Counted from the first letter of the stretch, positions 1 through 6,452 are shown. The stretch is 10,381 bases of DNA from Candidatus Latescibacterota bacterium (GCA_018650745.1 JABIFK010000464.1:1-10381), one strand, 5' to 3'. Notes: generated from the sequence alone by a model not told the origin. Numbers and translations are program-made.

Positions 1-432
1 TCGCGATGAACGAGACATGGCATAAAGTAGCCCAGCCCCCGTAGCAGAAAGCGCGTAGGTATGCGTAATTTCCATGGGGTATGAACCCTGAGACCCCGCA
101 GCGTTAAAGCATTCAACAATCTCTAAAGTCGCAGCGTCAGTCCACGTAGCCCGACACACACGCTCTTCACCCGGAATATAAGAGATTGCCGTAAAGATAT
201 TCGCTGGGAACACACGATCATCAATAGGAAACGTGTGGGCTTCACCATCCACGGGCACAGTCAAAACACGCTGCCATTTGCCTCGCCCCCAGTCCTCTTC
301 AACCGTAAGCTGATTTCCTTCACAGGAAATATCCAAACTTAACGTCACAAACCGACCAATATCACTGCTGCGTGCGGGCATCAATTCCCATTGTCCACAC
401 AAATCCCCAACCGTACGCGAAACATCATCCAC
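1..432 (-). CDS. Partial hypothetical protein, probably beta-rich (left edge)
   Basis: This reading frame stays open for 144 codons from a GTG at 432 to the left edge, so the C-terminus is missing. The start is chosen because an AAAGGAG Shine-Dalgarno sequence (445-439) sits six bases before the GTG. The protein begins VDDVSRTVGDLCGQWEL and continues with alternating polar and hydrophobic stretches such as LTVEEDWGRGKWQRVLTVPV, then THTYALSATGAGLLYAMS. The pattern suggests a small beta-barrel or lipocalin-like fold. There is no signal peptide or membrane segment in the visible part, so it is probably cytoplasmic. It lies 97 bases downstream of the DoxX gene on the same strand and may share its transcript. 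I do not recognise the family and assign no function. The phase, strong ribosome site and lack of stops make it a convincing gene. Confidence 0.7.
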   Translation of the reverse strand, partial: MDDVSRTVGDLCGQWELMPARSSDIGRFVTLSLDISCEGNQLTVEEDWGRGKWQRVLTVPVDGEAHTFPIDDRVFPANIFTAISYIPGEERVCRATWTDAATLEIVECFNAAGSQGSYPMEITHTYALSATGAGLLYAMSRSSR

Positions 433-529
433 CAGTCTCTCCTTTAAAAAACAATACATAATGAATCAAGAACCCTGCTCTCTGGTAAATTATGAACCAC
501 ACGACAGCTCATCAGCGAGCACGTTCAAT

Positions 530-955
530 CTATTTCCGCGAACGCAACCAAGTGTCCACGCCATATTTACCGGCACCGATCAGTAGAAATGCCAGTGAAA
601 TAAAGAAAAACAACAACGCTTTTTCTTTTCCAGAAAATGGGTCTGCGCCGTGGCGAATAAAAGCCGCAACAAACATAGTGCTACACAGAAAAAATGCCGA
701 GGGTCGGGTGAACAAACCTACTGCTAAAAATAGACCACCAAAGCATTCAGAAAACCCTGCAGCCCACGCGAAAAACTCGGGCAGAGGGAAGCCCAACGTT
801 GCTGTTCCTTCAATGAACCGCTCAGAAGGAGGCACCTTACCCAACCCGTGGGCCAACGCCATGCTGAGCCCCATAAAAACCCGCAAGACCAGCAGCCCAA
901 TATTGGCCAAAGTAGAGTCAATCATTTCACCGCCTACCAACAATTTCTTCATCAT
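530..955 (-). CDS. DoxX family integral membrane protein
   Basis: This is a DoxX-type inner-membrane protein of 141 residues, the usual size for the family. Four hydrophobic segments are visible, at roughly residues 18-36, 60-80, 85-100 and 112-130. Family-like positions include LRVFMG and AHGLGK in helix 1, and FFAWAAGFSE followed by GG and GLFTRPSA in helices 2-3. DoxX proteins are small four-helix membrane proteins. Some are tied to thiosulfate or quinone oxidation or to redox homeostasis, but most, like this one, have no assigned reaction. The frame can be extended to an ATG at 991, but AAAGGA (967-962) lies six bases before the tandem ATG ATG at 955/952, so 955 is preferred. The gene follows rmlA on the same strand by 97 bases. 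A weak promoter (TTGGGC, 17-base spacer, TGtTTTAAG) may lie in that gap. The family call is firm; the physiological role is unknown. Confidence 0.88.
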   Translation of the reverse strand: MMKKLLVGGEMIDSTLANIGLLVLRVFMGLSMALAHGLGKVPPSERFIEGTATLGFPLPEFFAWAAGFSECFGGLFLAVGLFTRPSAFFLCSTMFVAAFIRHGADPFSGKEKALLFFFISLAFLLIGAGKYGVDTWLRSRK

Positions 956-1052
956 CTCAAATCCTTTCATAAATCCAGTAGACTCACTCATTCAAACTTA
1001 AAACATGCTCAAGACCATAGCCCAATGTACCCAAATCACCCACACCGTTACA

Positions 1053-1922
1053 CTACCCTTCTTCTACCATCCGTTTCAAATACAAACAATAAGGGTTCTC
1101 AGCGCTGAAATTGGCGACCTTCATCACGGTTTCGGCATCAATATATCCCTTGCGATAAGCGATCTCTTCCAAACACGCGATCTTTAATCCCTGACGGTGT
1201 TCAATTGTCTCTACAAAATTGCTGGCCTCAAGCATACTCTCGTGTGTGCCCGTATCAAACCACGCAAACCCACGCCCCAGCACCTGCACCCGCAGTTTCG
1301 AACGCTCTCGATATACATTGTTCAAATCGGTAATCTCAAGCTCGCCCCGAGCAGATGGTTTTAAGTCTTTCACAATATCAACCACCTCTTCGTCATAAAA
1401 ATACAACCCGGTTTGGGCAAAATTTGATTTTGGTTTTTCGGGTTTTTCTTCAATGCTCATCACATTAAACGCATCGTCAAATTCCACCACACCGTAACGC
1501 TCAGGATCTCTTACGTAATAAGCAAAGATCAATGCCCCGTCAGTCACCTTCCCTGCACCTTCGAGCATATCCGTCAAACCGTGCCCATAAAACAGATTAT
1601 CGCCAAACACCAACGCACACGGTTCACCTCGTGCAAAGTCAGCCCCCACAACAAACGCCTGCGCCACACCACCCGGTTTTTCCTGAACCGCATATTCTAT
1701 TTGCAAACCCAACTGAGATCCGTCGCCAAATAACTGCTTAAACAGATCAATATGTTGCGGCGACGAAATGATCAAGAATTCACGTATATTGGCCAACATC
1801 AGCGCCGACATCGGATAATAAATCATTGGCTTGTCAAACACAGGGATGATTTGTTTCGAAATCGAAATCGTCTGAGGATACAATCGCGTAGCCAAACCAC
1901 CTGCTAAAATGATGCCCTTCAT
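1053..1922 (-). CDS. rfbA: Glucose-1-phosphate thymidylyltransferase (RmlA/RfbA)
   Basis: The enzyme joins dTTP and glucose-1-phosphate to give dTDP-glucose and pyrophosphate. This is the first step toward dTDP-L-rhamnose and related sugars for lipopolysaccharide or exopolysaccharide, and it takes place in the cytoplasm. The 289 residues match the short RmlA form. The nucleotide-binding signature GGLATRLYPQT is at residues 8-18, with Lys23 in SKQ. KPMIYYPMSALMLA is at 31-44, EKPGG at 81-85, FGDN with metal-ligand Asp108 at 106-109, GELEITD at 193-199, and AWFDTGTHESMLEAS with the second metal-ligand Asp223 at 220-234. The usual GGxGTRL glycine is alanine here (Ala11), a variant I believe occurs in active homologues. 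GGAGG (1934-1930) sits seven bases before the ATG. No rmlB, rmlC or rmlD is in view; the neighbours are DoxX and a hypothetical protein, so the gene is unlinked from the rest of the pathway within this window. The call is strong. Confidence 0.96.
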   Translation of the reverse strand: MKGIILAGGLATRLYPQTISISKQIIPVFDKPMIYYPMSALMLANIREFLIISSPQHIDLFKQLFGDGSQLGLQIEYAVQEKPGGVAQAFVVGADFARGEPCALVFGDNLFYGHGLTDMLEGAGKVTDGALIFAYYVRDPERYGVVEFDDAFNVMSIEEKPEKPKSNFAQTGLYFYDEEVVDIVKDLKPSARGELEITDLNNVYRERSKLRVQVLGRGFAWFDTGTHESMLEASNFVETIEHRQGLKIACLEEIAYRKGYIDAETVMKVANFSAENPYCLYLKRMVEEG

Positions 1923-1973
1923 AAACCTACCTCCTCGTCACGCAATGAAAGATGCCCGACCACAATCAACACA

Positions 1974-2001
1974 AAGATAACATGAGTTGAAAACAATGCA
2001 A
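1974..2001 (-). promoter_or_regulatory. Candidate sigma-70 promoter for rmlA
   Basis: On the minus strand TTGCAT (2001-1996) is followed by a 16-base spacer and an extended -10, TGtTATCTT (1982-1974). Transcription would begin near 1967, giving a leader of about 45 bases before the rmlA ATG at 1922. The match is moderate and rests only on sequence resemblance. Confidence 0.35.
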
Positions 2002-2260
2002 ATACATCCATCCCTATTGAACCATCAAAACTCAGGTATCAAAGCTTGCAAAATTCAACGACTTTGCCCGGATCAAAACGGGTTTTTGAAAAAACCAAAC
2101 ACCTATACCTACACATTCATCTCATAAAGGTTCAATTTCTTTATCCAACGACAGCAAACCCTACATCAATCCCGTTTCCCACTTTTTGAAAGCACAAAAG
2201 TGCCGTGTTTAGAGAAATTGGGGAGAGATTGCTAAATGATCTGTAGTAAAATCCTGAAAA

Positions 2261-2283
2261 TTGTGTACATTTGTACACAAATG
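2261..2283. promoter_or_regulatory. Overlapping dyads, probable operator or activator site
   Basis: Two nested inverted repeats are visible. TTGTGTAC and GTACACAA flank ATTT at 2261-2280, with perfect 8-bp arms. CATTTGT and ACAAATG flank AC at 2268-2283, with perfect 7-bp arms. The CATTTGT half-site recurs in the 21-bp repeats just downstream, at 2299, 2320 and 2341, which ties the dyad and the repeats together as one protein-binding array. The binding protein is unknown. No T-run follows on either strand, so this is not a terminator. Confidence 0.5.
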
Positions 2284-2286
2284 CGT

Positions 2287-2349
2287 CGCTATTTGGTGCA
2301 TTTGTGACGCTATTTGGTGCATTTGTGACGCTATTTGGTGCATTTGTGA
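2287..2349. repeat. Three exact tandem copies of a 21-bp unit
   Basis: Identical 21-bp units occupy 2287-2307, 2308-2328 and 2329-2349. Each begins CGCTATTTGG and ends TGCATTTGTGA, and each carries one CATTTGT. The 21-bp period equals two helical turns, so the half-sites face the same side of the DNA. The spacing from the dyad's CATTTGT (2268) to the first repeat's (2299) is 31 bases, close to three turns. Array end to -24 box is about 65 bases. The layout suits binding of a regulator upstream of the PilZ gene, but a recent slippage expansion would look the same. Confidence 0.8.
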
Positions 2350-2414
2350 CGCACCTCGTATCAACTAAAAACAAAAAAACGTTATAAAACAACAACTAAC
2401 CCCACCGGAGTAAT

Positions 2415-2434
2415 TTGGCTCATTAATTGCTTTT
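2415..2434 (+). promoter_or_regulatory. Candidate sigma-54 (-24/-12) promoter for the PilZ gene
   Basis: TTGGC (2415-2419) and TTGCTTTT (2427-2434) lie in the exact sigma-54 arrangement. Exactly ten bases separate the GG (2417-2418) from the GC (2429-2430). The -12 half matches the consensus TTGCTTTT fully; the -24 half has TTGGCTCA where TTGGCACG is ideal. Transcription would start near 2442, leaving a 28-base leader that includes the ribosome site. A repeat array lies upstream at the distance expected for enhancer sites. Confidence 0.55.
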
Positions 2435-2469
2435 CAACCTTATGAGCACAAGTTACAAAGGAGATTCAA

Positions 2470-2850
2470 ATGGACCACCGCACCAATACACGTCTAGAAT
2501 TCAAAATTGGTATCGAAATCAGAGTCGGTAATTATCAAACGTTTTCGGTTGAAACGCGTGATTTGAGTCTGGGCGGATTAGGTCTTGTGTCAGACAACAG
2601 ACTGCCCCTTCAAACGGAATGTGACATCACGCTCCATCCGATGTCTGGACATAACACAATATCTCTCAAAGCAGCAGTGGTTCGCCACACCGATGAGGGC
2701 ATGGGTTTGGTCTTTTTGCACCCGCCAAAAGAAACCCTCATCCAACTGTGTGACCTTTTTATTGGCGCTGACAGACAAGACATCATCGAAAAAGAACTCA
2801 GACAAAACATTATGCCAGAACGCCCCAAACAAGATATTCTTATGATGTAG
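2470..2850 (+). CDS. PilZ-domain protein, probable c-di-GMP receptor
   Basis: This is a stand-alone PilZ protein of 126 residues. PilZ domains bind the second messenger cyclic di-GMP and then alter motility, adhesion or exopolysaccharide output through a partner protein. Both binding motifs are present: RxxxR as RTNTR at residues 4-8, and DxSxxG as DLSLGG at 31-36. The rest is a compact beta-barrel (for example the strands around residues 47-56 and 63-71, then GMGLVFLHPP) and a C-terminal helix from about residue 87. There is no membrane segment or signal peptide, so it is cytoplasmic. AAAGGAG (2457-2463) lies six bases before the ATG, which fixes the start. A sigma-54-type promoter and a repeat array precede it. 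Its last 11 bases overlap the convergent gene on the other strand. The partner and target process cannot be read from the neighbours. Confidence 0.92.
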   Translation: MDHRTNTRLEFKIGIEIRVGNYQTFSVETRDLSLGGLGLVSDNRLPLQTECDITLHPMSGHNTISLKAAVVRHTDEGMGLVFLHPPKETLIQLCDLFIGADRQDIIEKELRQNIMPERPKQDILMM

Positions 2851-3682
2851 ACACATTCTGTAAACCTGCCACAAACGGATCCACATCAAAAACATACCCA
2901 AACATTAAGGCCACGCGCCAAAGTGCCACTTCTTTTGCCCACTCGTCTGCGCACGTTTCACGGTTTTCCACCGCCGTTGTTGCCTGACGAATCGTAGAAC
3001 AAACATATCCCATACGCCTCATATCAATCATGCCCCCAGGGCTGGCCAACAAACACCAGTTAAGTGCAAAACCGATATACACCAAATGCCAAATGCCCTT
3101 TTCACGACAAACGGCATTGAGTTGATGTGAATTGATCACCAAGGGTTCTCCTGCTTCAGGCATCGCTTGGGGCGGAAAATTCAAAAACTGTTGCCCCGCT
3201 TTAATCTCTCTTCCATTTTTCTCACCACACATCTGCACGCCCCGTTCAGCCTGCCATTGTGCCTTTAGTGGATCCTCAACAGCTCCCGCGGGCAAATCGG
3301 GTTCTGCCCCGGCCAAATCCTTTGCCTCTTGATAAGCATCATATTTTCCCGTATACGCTTCCGTTGATCCCACATGAATCACCGTCATATCGGCCTCACG
3401 CGCGGCCTTTAACACGGGTGGAAATACCTGCTGTGTAATTGGCACTGCCCGCGACAAGTATTCCACAAACCGAAACCATCCCGCATAAGGCGAATCTGGT
3501 CCCGCCGGAATCTCATCAACAAGTCCAGGATTCCACGCGTGCATACTGACCAGTGCCGTTCGCTCCAAAGGCACATCCAACATCCTCGTCGTCCATCCAT
3601 CATATCCCCTCCCCGGAATATCCTTCGTCAAATCTGCATCATGTTGCTTATAATACTGAGCCGGTAATTTCAAGAATGCCAT
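2840..3682 (-). CDS. Isochorismatase-fold (cysteine hydrolase-like) protein with altered catalytic positions
   Basis: The 280-residue protein resembles the isochorismatase/nicotinamidase superfamily, whose members use an Asp-Lys-Cys triad to hydrolyse amides, vinyl ethers and related bonds. The first core strand is TALVSMHAWNPG (42-53), the second MTVIHVGSTEAYT (99-111). The nucleophile region is YIGFALNWCLLASPGG (202-217), with Cys210 in the place of the family cysteine and GMIDMRRMGY following as the usual helix and turn. By my alignment the family Asp after strand 1 is His48, and the Lys before the cysteine is Ile183 or Asn184. A long insertion (about 107-178) and an N-terminal extension of about 40 residues enlarge it over the usual 180-220. 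AGGAGG stands four bases before the ATG. It overlaps the PilZ gene tail to tail. It may be a divergent enzyme or a binding protein; the substrate is unknown. Confidence 0.8.
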   Translation of the reverse strand: MAFLKLPAQYYKQHDADLTKDIPGRGYDGWTTRMLDVPLERTALVSMHAWNPGLVDEIPAGPDSPYAGWFRFVEYLSRAVPITQQVFPPVLKAAREADMTVIHVGSTEAYTGKYDAYQEAKDLAGAEPDLPAGAVEDPLKAQWQAERGVQMCGEKNGREIKAGQQFLNFPPQAMPEAGEPLVINSHQLNAVCREKGIWHLVYIGFALNWCLLASPGGMIDMRRMGYVCSTIRQATTAVENRETCADEWAKEVALWRVALMFGYVFDVDPFVAGLQNVSTS

Positions 3683-3706
3683 CGAACCTCCTCCAAATCA
3701 TTCACC

Positions 3707-3735
3707 TTGACAGTGCCTCCTCCAACACCGATATT
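3707..3735 (+). promoter_or_regulatory. Candidate sigma-70 promoter for the MFS gene
   Basis: A perfect -35 box TTGACA (3707-3712) is followed by a 17-base spacer and GATATT (3730-3735), which matches four of six -10 positions. The predicted start near 3742 gives a leader of about 47 bases to the preferred MFS start at 3789. It lies in the 106-base gap between two divergent genes and points toward the transporter. Confidence 0.55.
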
Positions 3736-3751
3736 CCGCCGTCGATTTAAG

Positions 3752-3775
3752 CCTTTTTTTACTTTTGCCTTTTTA
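3752..3775 (+). repeat. T-rich heptamer-type repeat before the MFS gene
   Basis: After a run of eight T come ACTTTTG (3761-3767), CCTTTTT (3768-3774) and ACTTG, all with a seven-base step. The words match the heptamers at 8174-8205 and the decayed copies at 6419-6452. It falls in the MFS leader between the promoter and the start codon. Confidence 0.5.
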
Positions 3776-3788
3776 CTTGAAAGCGCCA

Positions 3789-4970
3789 ATGTCCTCTCTC
3801 TCACCCCTGCTCAACAAACGCTTTATCGCGCTGCTTGTCATTTCATTTTTTAGCAGCTTTGTCGCGGCTCCCCTCAATTCACTCCTCCCTGTTTATGTCG
3901 AGTCAGAACTCGCGCGAGCCCCCATCTTCTCCGCAAGTCTACGTGCCGTCTTTCTTATCTTAGGGGGCATTTTTGCAGTCCCAGCCGGTCGCCTGGCCGA
4001 CGGTTGGGGTGTTAAGCCTGTCTACATCATTGGTGTATTGGGGCCCATTCTTACAGGCAGCATCTTCTTTACAGGCGACCCATTGTTGCTCACTTTCCTC
4101 TGCACAGGAATTGGCATCTCGTTTGGTTTCAACAGTGCTGGCGGCCAAAGTTACCTCATCAGCGCTGCTCCGGCATCAGTTATTGGCATTGCCTCTGCCG
4201 GATATTTTTTGGGCAATACCCTGGGTGCAGCTTCAGGAAATCTGTTGGCTGGCCCCATCGCAGACGCGCTCGGTTTTCAAACTTTGGGGTTGTGTGCCAC
4301 CCTTGCAGGCATGTGTCTCATCATACTCACGATCCTCATATTGCCACCCATCCCAGCCCCCGAATCGTCAGGCGGTGATCGCAGTCTGTCTGGTTTGATC
4401 AAACTCGTCAAACGCACCGACATTCGCCTCTTGCTGGGCATTCGTTTTTTACCCACCAGCTACTGGGGAGCGGTCACACTTTTATTGCCATTGCTCATCT
4501 ATCGCCTTACGGGTACCAACACCGCCGCAACCACATTTACAGCAATCAGCCTTTCAATTGCCGCCATCTTCCAAATCCTTACAGGTCGCTTGTGTGATCG
4601 TATTGGTCGTTGGCGTCCCATCATTATTGCATCAACACTGGTGGCAGTGAGTGCACTGGGTCTAGCTTTGACAGGACACACATTGTGGGGCTTATACACG
4701 TTTGGCATTGTGGCTGCCGCTTCCGCATGGTCACTCTCAACGACCATGCCCGGGCTTATTCAACTCATCGCCGACGAGGGTGAAAAAGGCCGTGTGGTGG
4801 GTGCCGCCCACCTTTCATGGAGCTTGGGTATGTTGTCTGGTAGCTTAGGTGCAGGCAAATTGATCGAGTGGGGCCCCGCTTGGCCTTTTGGTTTGGGTTT
4901 CGTATTTTGCTTGGGTGCATTGGCCTGTGGCGTTGGATTATACCGCATTCACGGGCAAGACACCCAATAG
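3789..4970 (+). CDS. Major facilitator superfamily transporter
   Basis: This 393-residue inner-membrane protein has the length and twelve-helix pattern of an MFS secondary transporter. The helices form two groups of six, separated by a polar loop at about residues 186-212 (PPIPAPESSGGDRS). The MFS motif A appears in each half: GRLADGWGVKP between helices 2 and 3 (residues 67-77) and GRLCDRIGRWRP between helices 8 and 9 (266-277). The glycine-rich GYFLGNTLGAASGNLLAGP in helix 5 resembles motif C of drug/proton antiporters, hinting at efflux, but the substrate cannot be named. The frame extends back to a TTG at 3765, but those codons lie in a T-rich repeat. The ATG at 3789 starts a normal MFS N-terminus (MSSLSPLLNKRF), though no clear ribosome site precedes it. 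It is followed after 103 bases by the PIG-L gene on the same strand. Confidence 0.92.
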   Translation: MSSLSPLLNKRFIALLVISFFSSFVAAPLNSLLPVYVESELARAPIFSASLRAVFLILGGIFAVPAGRLADGWGVKPVYIIGVLGPILTGSIFFTGDPLLLTFLCTGIGISFGFNSAGGQSYLISAAPASVIGIASAGYFLGNTLGAASGNLLAGPIADALGFQTLGLCATLAGMCLIILTILILPPIPAPESSGGDRSLSGLIKLVKRTDIRLLLGIRFLPTSYWGAVTLLLPLLIYRLTGTNTAATTFTAISLSIAAIFQILTGRLCDRIGRWRPIIIASTLVAVSALGLALTGHTLWGLYTFGIVAAASAWSLSTTMPGLIQLIADEGEKGRVVGAAHLSWSLGMLSGSLGAGKLIEWGPAWPFGLGFVFCLGALACGVGLYRIHGQDTQ

Positions 4971-4972
4971 AT

Positions 4973-4991
4973 AAGCGTTTGCAAAGCGCTT
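4973..4991. promoter_or_regulatory. Imperfect inverted repeat just after the MFS stop
   Basis: AAGCGTTTGCAAAGCGCTT can fold into an eight-pair stem with one G-T wobble and a three-base loop. It starts two bases after the MFS stop codon. No T-run follows, so it is a poor intrinsic terminator. It could be a processing or attenuation hairpin between the two genes, or an operator: the AAGCGCTT core is like LacI-family sites. Confidence 0.3.
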
Positions 4992-5073
4992 CAACGGCCC
5001 TTATATTTCATACACCATCCCCTTTTGGGTAAACAGTGTCTCACTCTTTTACGTTACAGGCCTCGGAGTTCTT

Positions 5074-5895
5074 ATGCAGCAACAACCACTCAAAATTCTC
5101 GTATTTGGCGCACACCCCGACGACTGTGACATCAAAGCCGGTGGATTGGCCATCCTATATGGTCAATTGGGGCACACAGTCCGTTTTGTTTCTGTCACAA
5201 ATGGCGATGCGGGTCACCACGAAATTGGGGGTGTTGAACTTGCACGTAAACGCAGAGCAGAGGCCCAATCGGCAGGTGCTGTGGCAGGCATTGAATATCA
5301 CGTCTTAGACAACCACGATGGCGAGCTGGAGCCCACCTTAGAAAACCGCAAAAAAGTCATCCGACATATTCGCAGCTTTGTGCCCGATCTCATCCTCACC
5401 CACAGACCCAATGATTACCACCCCGACCATCGATACACAGCCATCCTCGTACAAGACTCTGCGTATATGGTAACGGTGCCCAACATTTGTACGGACACCC
5501 CAGCCTTGTCATACAACCCCGTCATCGCCTATTTAAGCGATGGCTTTCAAAAACCCAATCCGTTTACAGCTGATGTCGTAATCGGTATTGATGATGTGAT
5601 CGAAAAAAAGATGGACATGCTCCACTGTCATACATCTCAAATGTATGAGTGGTTGCCGTTCAATGCTGGCAAACTAGACCAAGTGCCCAAAGCCCCAGCA
5701 GACAGACGTCAATGGCTCGAACATCGACTCGAACAATTCCGAAACACAGCAAACAGAAATCGCACATTGCTCGTTCGTCTATATGGCGAAGAAAAAGGCA
5801 GTAAGATTCAGTATGCCGAAGCCTTTGAAAGCTGCGAGTATGGTGGCAGCCTCAGCGAAGAAAACTTGTCCACACTCTTTCCATTCTTCGATTAA
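5074..5895 (+). CDS. PIG-L/LmbE family zinc deacetylase
   Basis: The 273-residue protein belongs to the LmbE/PIG-L family of zinc-dependent N-deacetylases, which remove acetyl groups from N-acetylglucosamine-type substrates (as in MshB, BshB and GlcNAc-PI deacetylase). The signature AHPDDCD is at residues 13-19, giving His14 and Asp17 as zinc ligands and Asp16 as the likely base. HPDH at 116-119 supplies the third ligand, His119. GHTVRFVSVTNGDAGHHE (33-50) and HTSQMYEW (186-193) also fit the family. The first motif usually reads AHPDDxE or AHPDDxD; here it is the latter. No signal peptide is seen. GGAG (5065-5068) lies five bases before the ATG. It follows the MFS gene by 103 bases and is closed by a strong terminator, so the two may form one transcript handling a sugar-containing compound. 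The exact substrate is not determinable. Confidence 0.92.
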   Translation: MQQQPLKILVFGAHPDDCDIKAGGLAILYGQLGHTVRFVSVTNGDAGHHEIGGVELARKRRAEAQSAGAVAGIEYHVLDNHDGELEPTLENRKKVIRHIRSFVPDLILTHRPNDYHPDHRYTAILVQDSAYMVTVPNICTDTPALSYNPVIAYLSDGFQKPNPFTADVVIGIDDVIEKKMDMLHCHTSQMYEWLPFNAGKLDQVPKAPADRRQWLEHRLEQFRNTANRNRTLLVRLYGEEKGSKIQYAEAFESCEYGGSLSEENLSTLFPFFD

Positions 5896-5915
5896 CTTCT
5901 ACAAACCCAAACAAC

Positions 5916-5971
5916 AAAAGTCGAGTGATTCAACGCGCGCAACAAACGCATATGACCACTCGGCTTTTTTT
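5916..5971. terminator. Bidirectional intrinsic terminator between convergent genes
   Basis: AAAAGTCGAGTG (5916-5927) pairs with CACTCGGCTTTT (5957-5968), giving a 12-pair stem with one G-U wobble and a 29-base loop. Seven T (5965-5971) follow on the plus strand for the PIG-L transcript. On the minus strand CTTTTGTTG follows the stem for the cupin transcript. The position between two converging stop codons supports a shared terminator. Confidence 0.78.
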
Positions 5972-5974
5972 ATG

Positions 5975-6301
5975 CTAATGTCCAGGTGCGGGTGCAAGAC
6001 CCACCAACAAAACCAATCGAACATCTCCAACATTGCGCACACCATGATCCACATCTTCAGGTGCCCAGACAGTCATCCCATCACTCGCAGACTGCACGGT
6101 ATCTCCTACCGTAAATTCACCAACGCCCTCCAAAACAAAATAGAACTTGTCCTGATCTCCGTGCGCGTGCACAGCCTGTTCTTGCCCTGGCTCAAGACAA
6201 TTCAGCCCCAATAGAATTTTGTCACTTTCAAATAACGTCGATTTGAAAAATTTTTCAGGTTTACTGCCTACATAATCACGATAATCCTTAAAATAATCCA
6301 C
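5975..6301 (-). CDS. Small single-domain cupin protein
   Basis: This 108-residue protein is a single cupin barrel. Cupin motif 1 is visible as HAHGDQDKFYFVLEGVG, with metal-ligand histidines 45 and 47 followed by a Gln-Asp-Lys stretch where most cupins have Glu. Motif 2 is PEDVDHGVRN, with His86 and Asn90. Such small cupins bind a divalent metal and act as isomerases, dioxygenases or sugar-binding proteins; no substrate can be assigned. The frame opens earlier, at an ATG at 6313 and a TTG at 6346. GGAGG spaced five bases before the GTG at 6301 argues for that start (VDYFKDYRDYVG), while the ATG has no ribosome site. A weak TATAAG -10 box at 6363-6358 could serve it. It ends just short of the shared terminator. 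Confidence 0.85.
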   Translation of the reverse strand: MDYFKDYRDYVGSKPEKFFKSTLFESDKILLGLNCLEPGQEQAVHAHGDQDKFYFVLEGVGEFTVGDTVQSASDGMTVWAPEDVDHGVRNVGDVRLVLLVGLAPAPGH

Positions 6302-6418
6302 TCCTACCTCCATAAAATTGGTAAAAAACGAGAGAGATGAAACCAAAGAGAAAACGTCTTATATCTTGTGCTTCCCACGCTTAACTTTCCATCTCACAAA
6401 TCCCGCATTTCTGTTTTG

Positions 6419-6452
6419 ATTTTACTTTTTAATTTTGCATTATTACTTTTGC
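6419..6452 (+). repeat. Decayed T-rich heptamer-type repeat between the Omp85 and cupin genes
   Basis: ATTTTACTTTTTA (6419-6431), TTTTGC (6433-6438) and ACTTTTGC (6445-6452) repeat the same words as the repeat before the MFS gene and the cleaner heptamers at 8174-8205, but with irregular steps. The stretch lies just past the Omp85 stop codon, in the 165-base gap to the cupin gene. Confidence 0.35.

Larger units (their letters stand above)
1923..2469. other. Intergenic regulatory region between rmlA and the PilZ gene
   Basis: This 547-base stretch separates two divergent genes and holds no convincing coding region. From left to right it contains the rmlA ribosome site and likely promoter, a plain AT-rich stretch with short inverted repeats, the dyad and 21-bp repeat array at 2261-2349, a further A-rich stretch, and a sigma-54-type promoter before the PilZ gene. 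An 84-codon minus-strand frame (2395-2141) crosses the repeats and would read them as VTNAPNS repeated three times. It has low-complexity ends, no good ribosome site and no family resemblance, so I treat it as non-coding. Confidence 0.7.

Noticed and set aside
492..1001. 169-codon plus-strand frame opposite the DoxX gene
   Set aside because: It is an antisense shadow with a composition unlike a real protein, while the minus strand encodes a recognisable DoxX protein.
2067..2096. Possible hairpin CCCG...CGGG followed by five T, and GGTTTTTGAAAAAACC
   Set aside because: The first stem has only four or five pairs and no plus-strand gene lies upstream to terminate. The second has almost no loop.
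2287..2349. CRISPR array
   Set aside because: The copies are directly adjacent, with no unique spacers between them, and no cas gene is near.
2141..2395. 84-codon minus-strand frame with VTNAPNS repeated three times
   Set aside because: The repeat arises from the 21-bp DNA units. There is no clear ribosome site or recognisable fold, and the region is better explained as a regulatory array.
3765..3788. MFS start at TTG 3765
   Set aside because: Those codons come from the T-rich repeat, and the ATG at 3789 gives a normal MFS N-terminus.
6302..6346. Longer N-terminus of the cupin starting at TTG (6346) or ATG (6313)
   Set aside because: Neither has a ribosome site, while GGAGG is well placed for the GTG at 6301.
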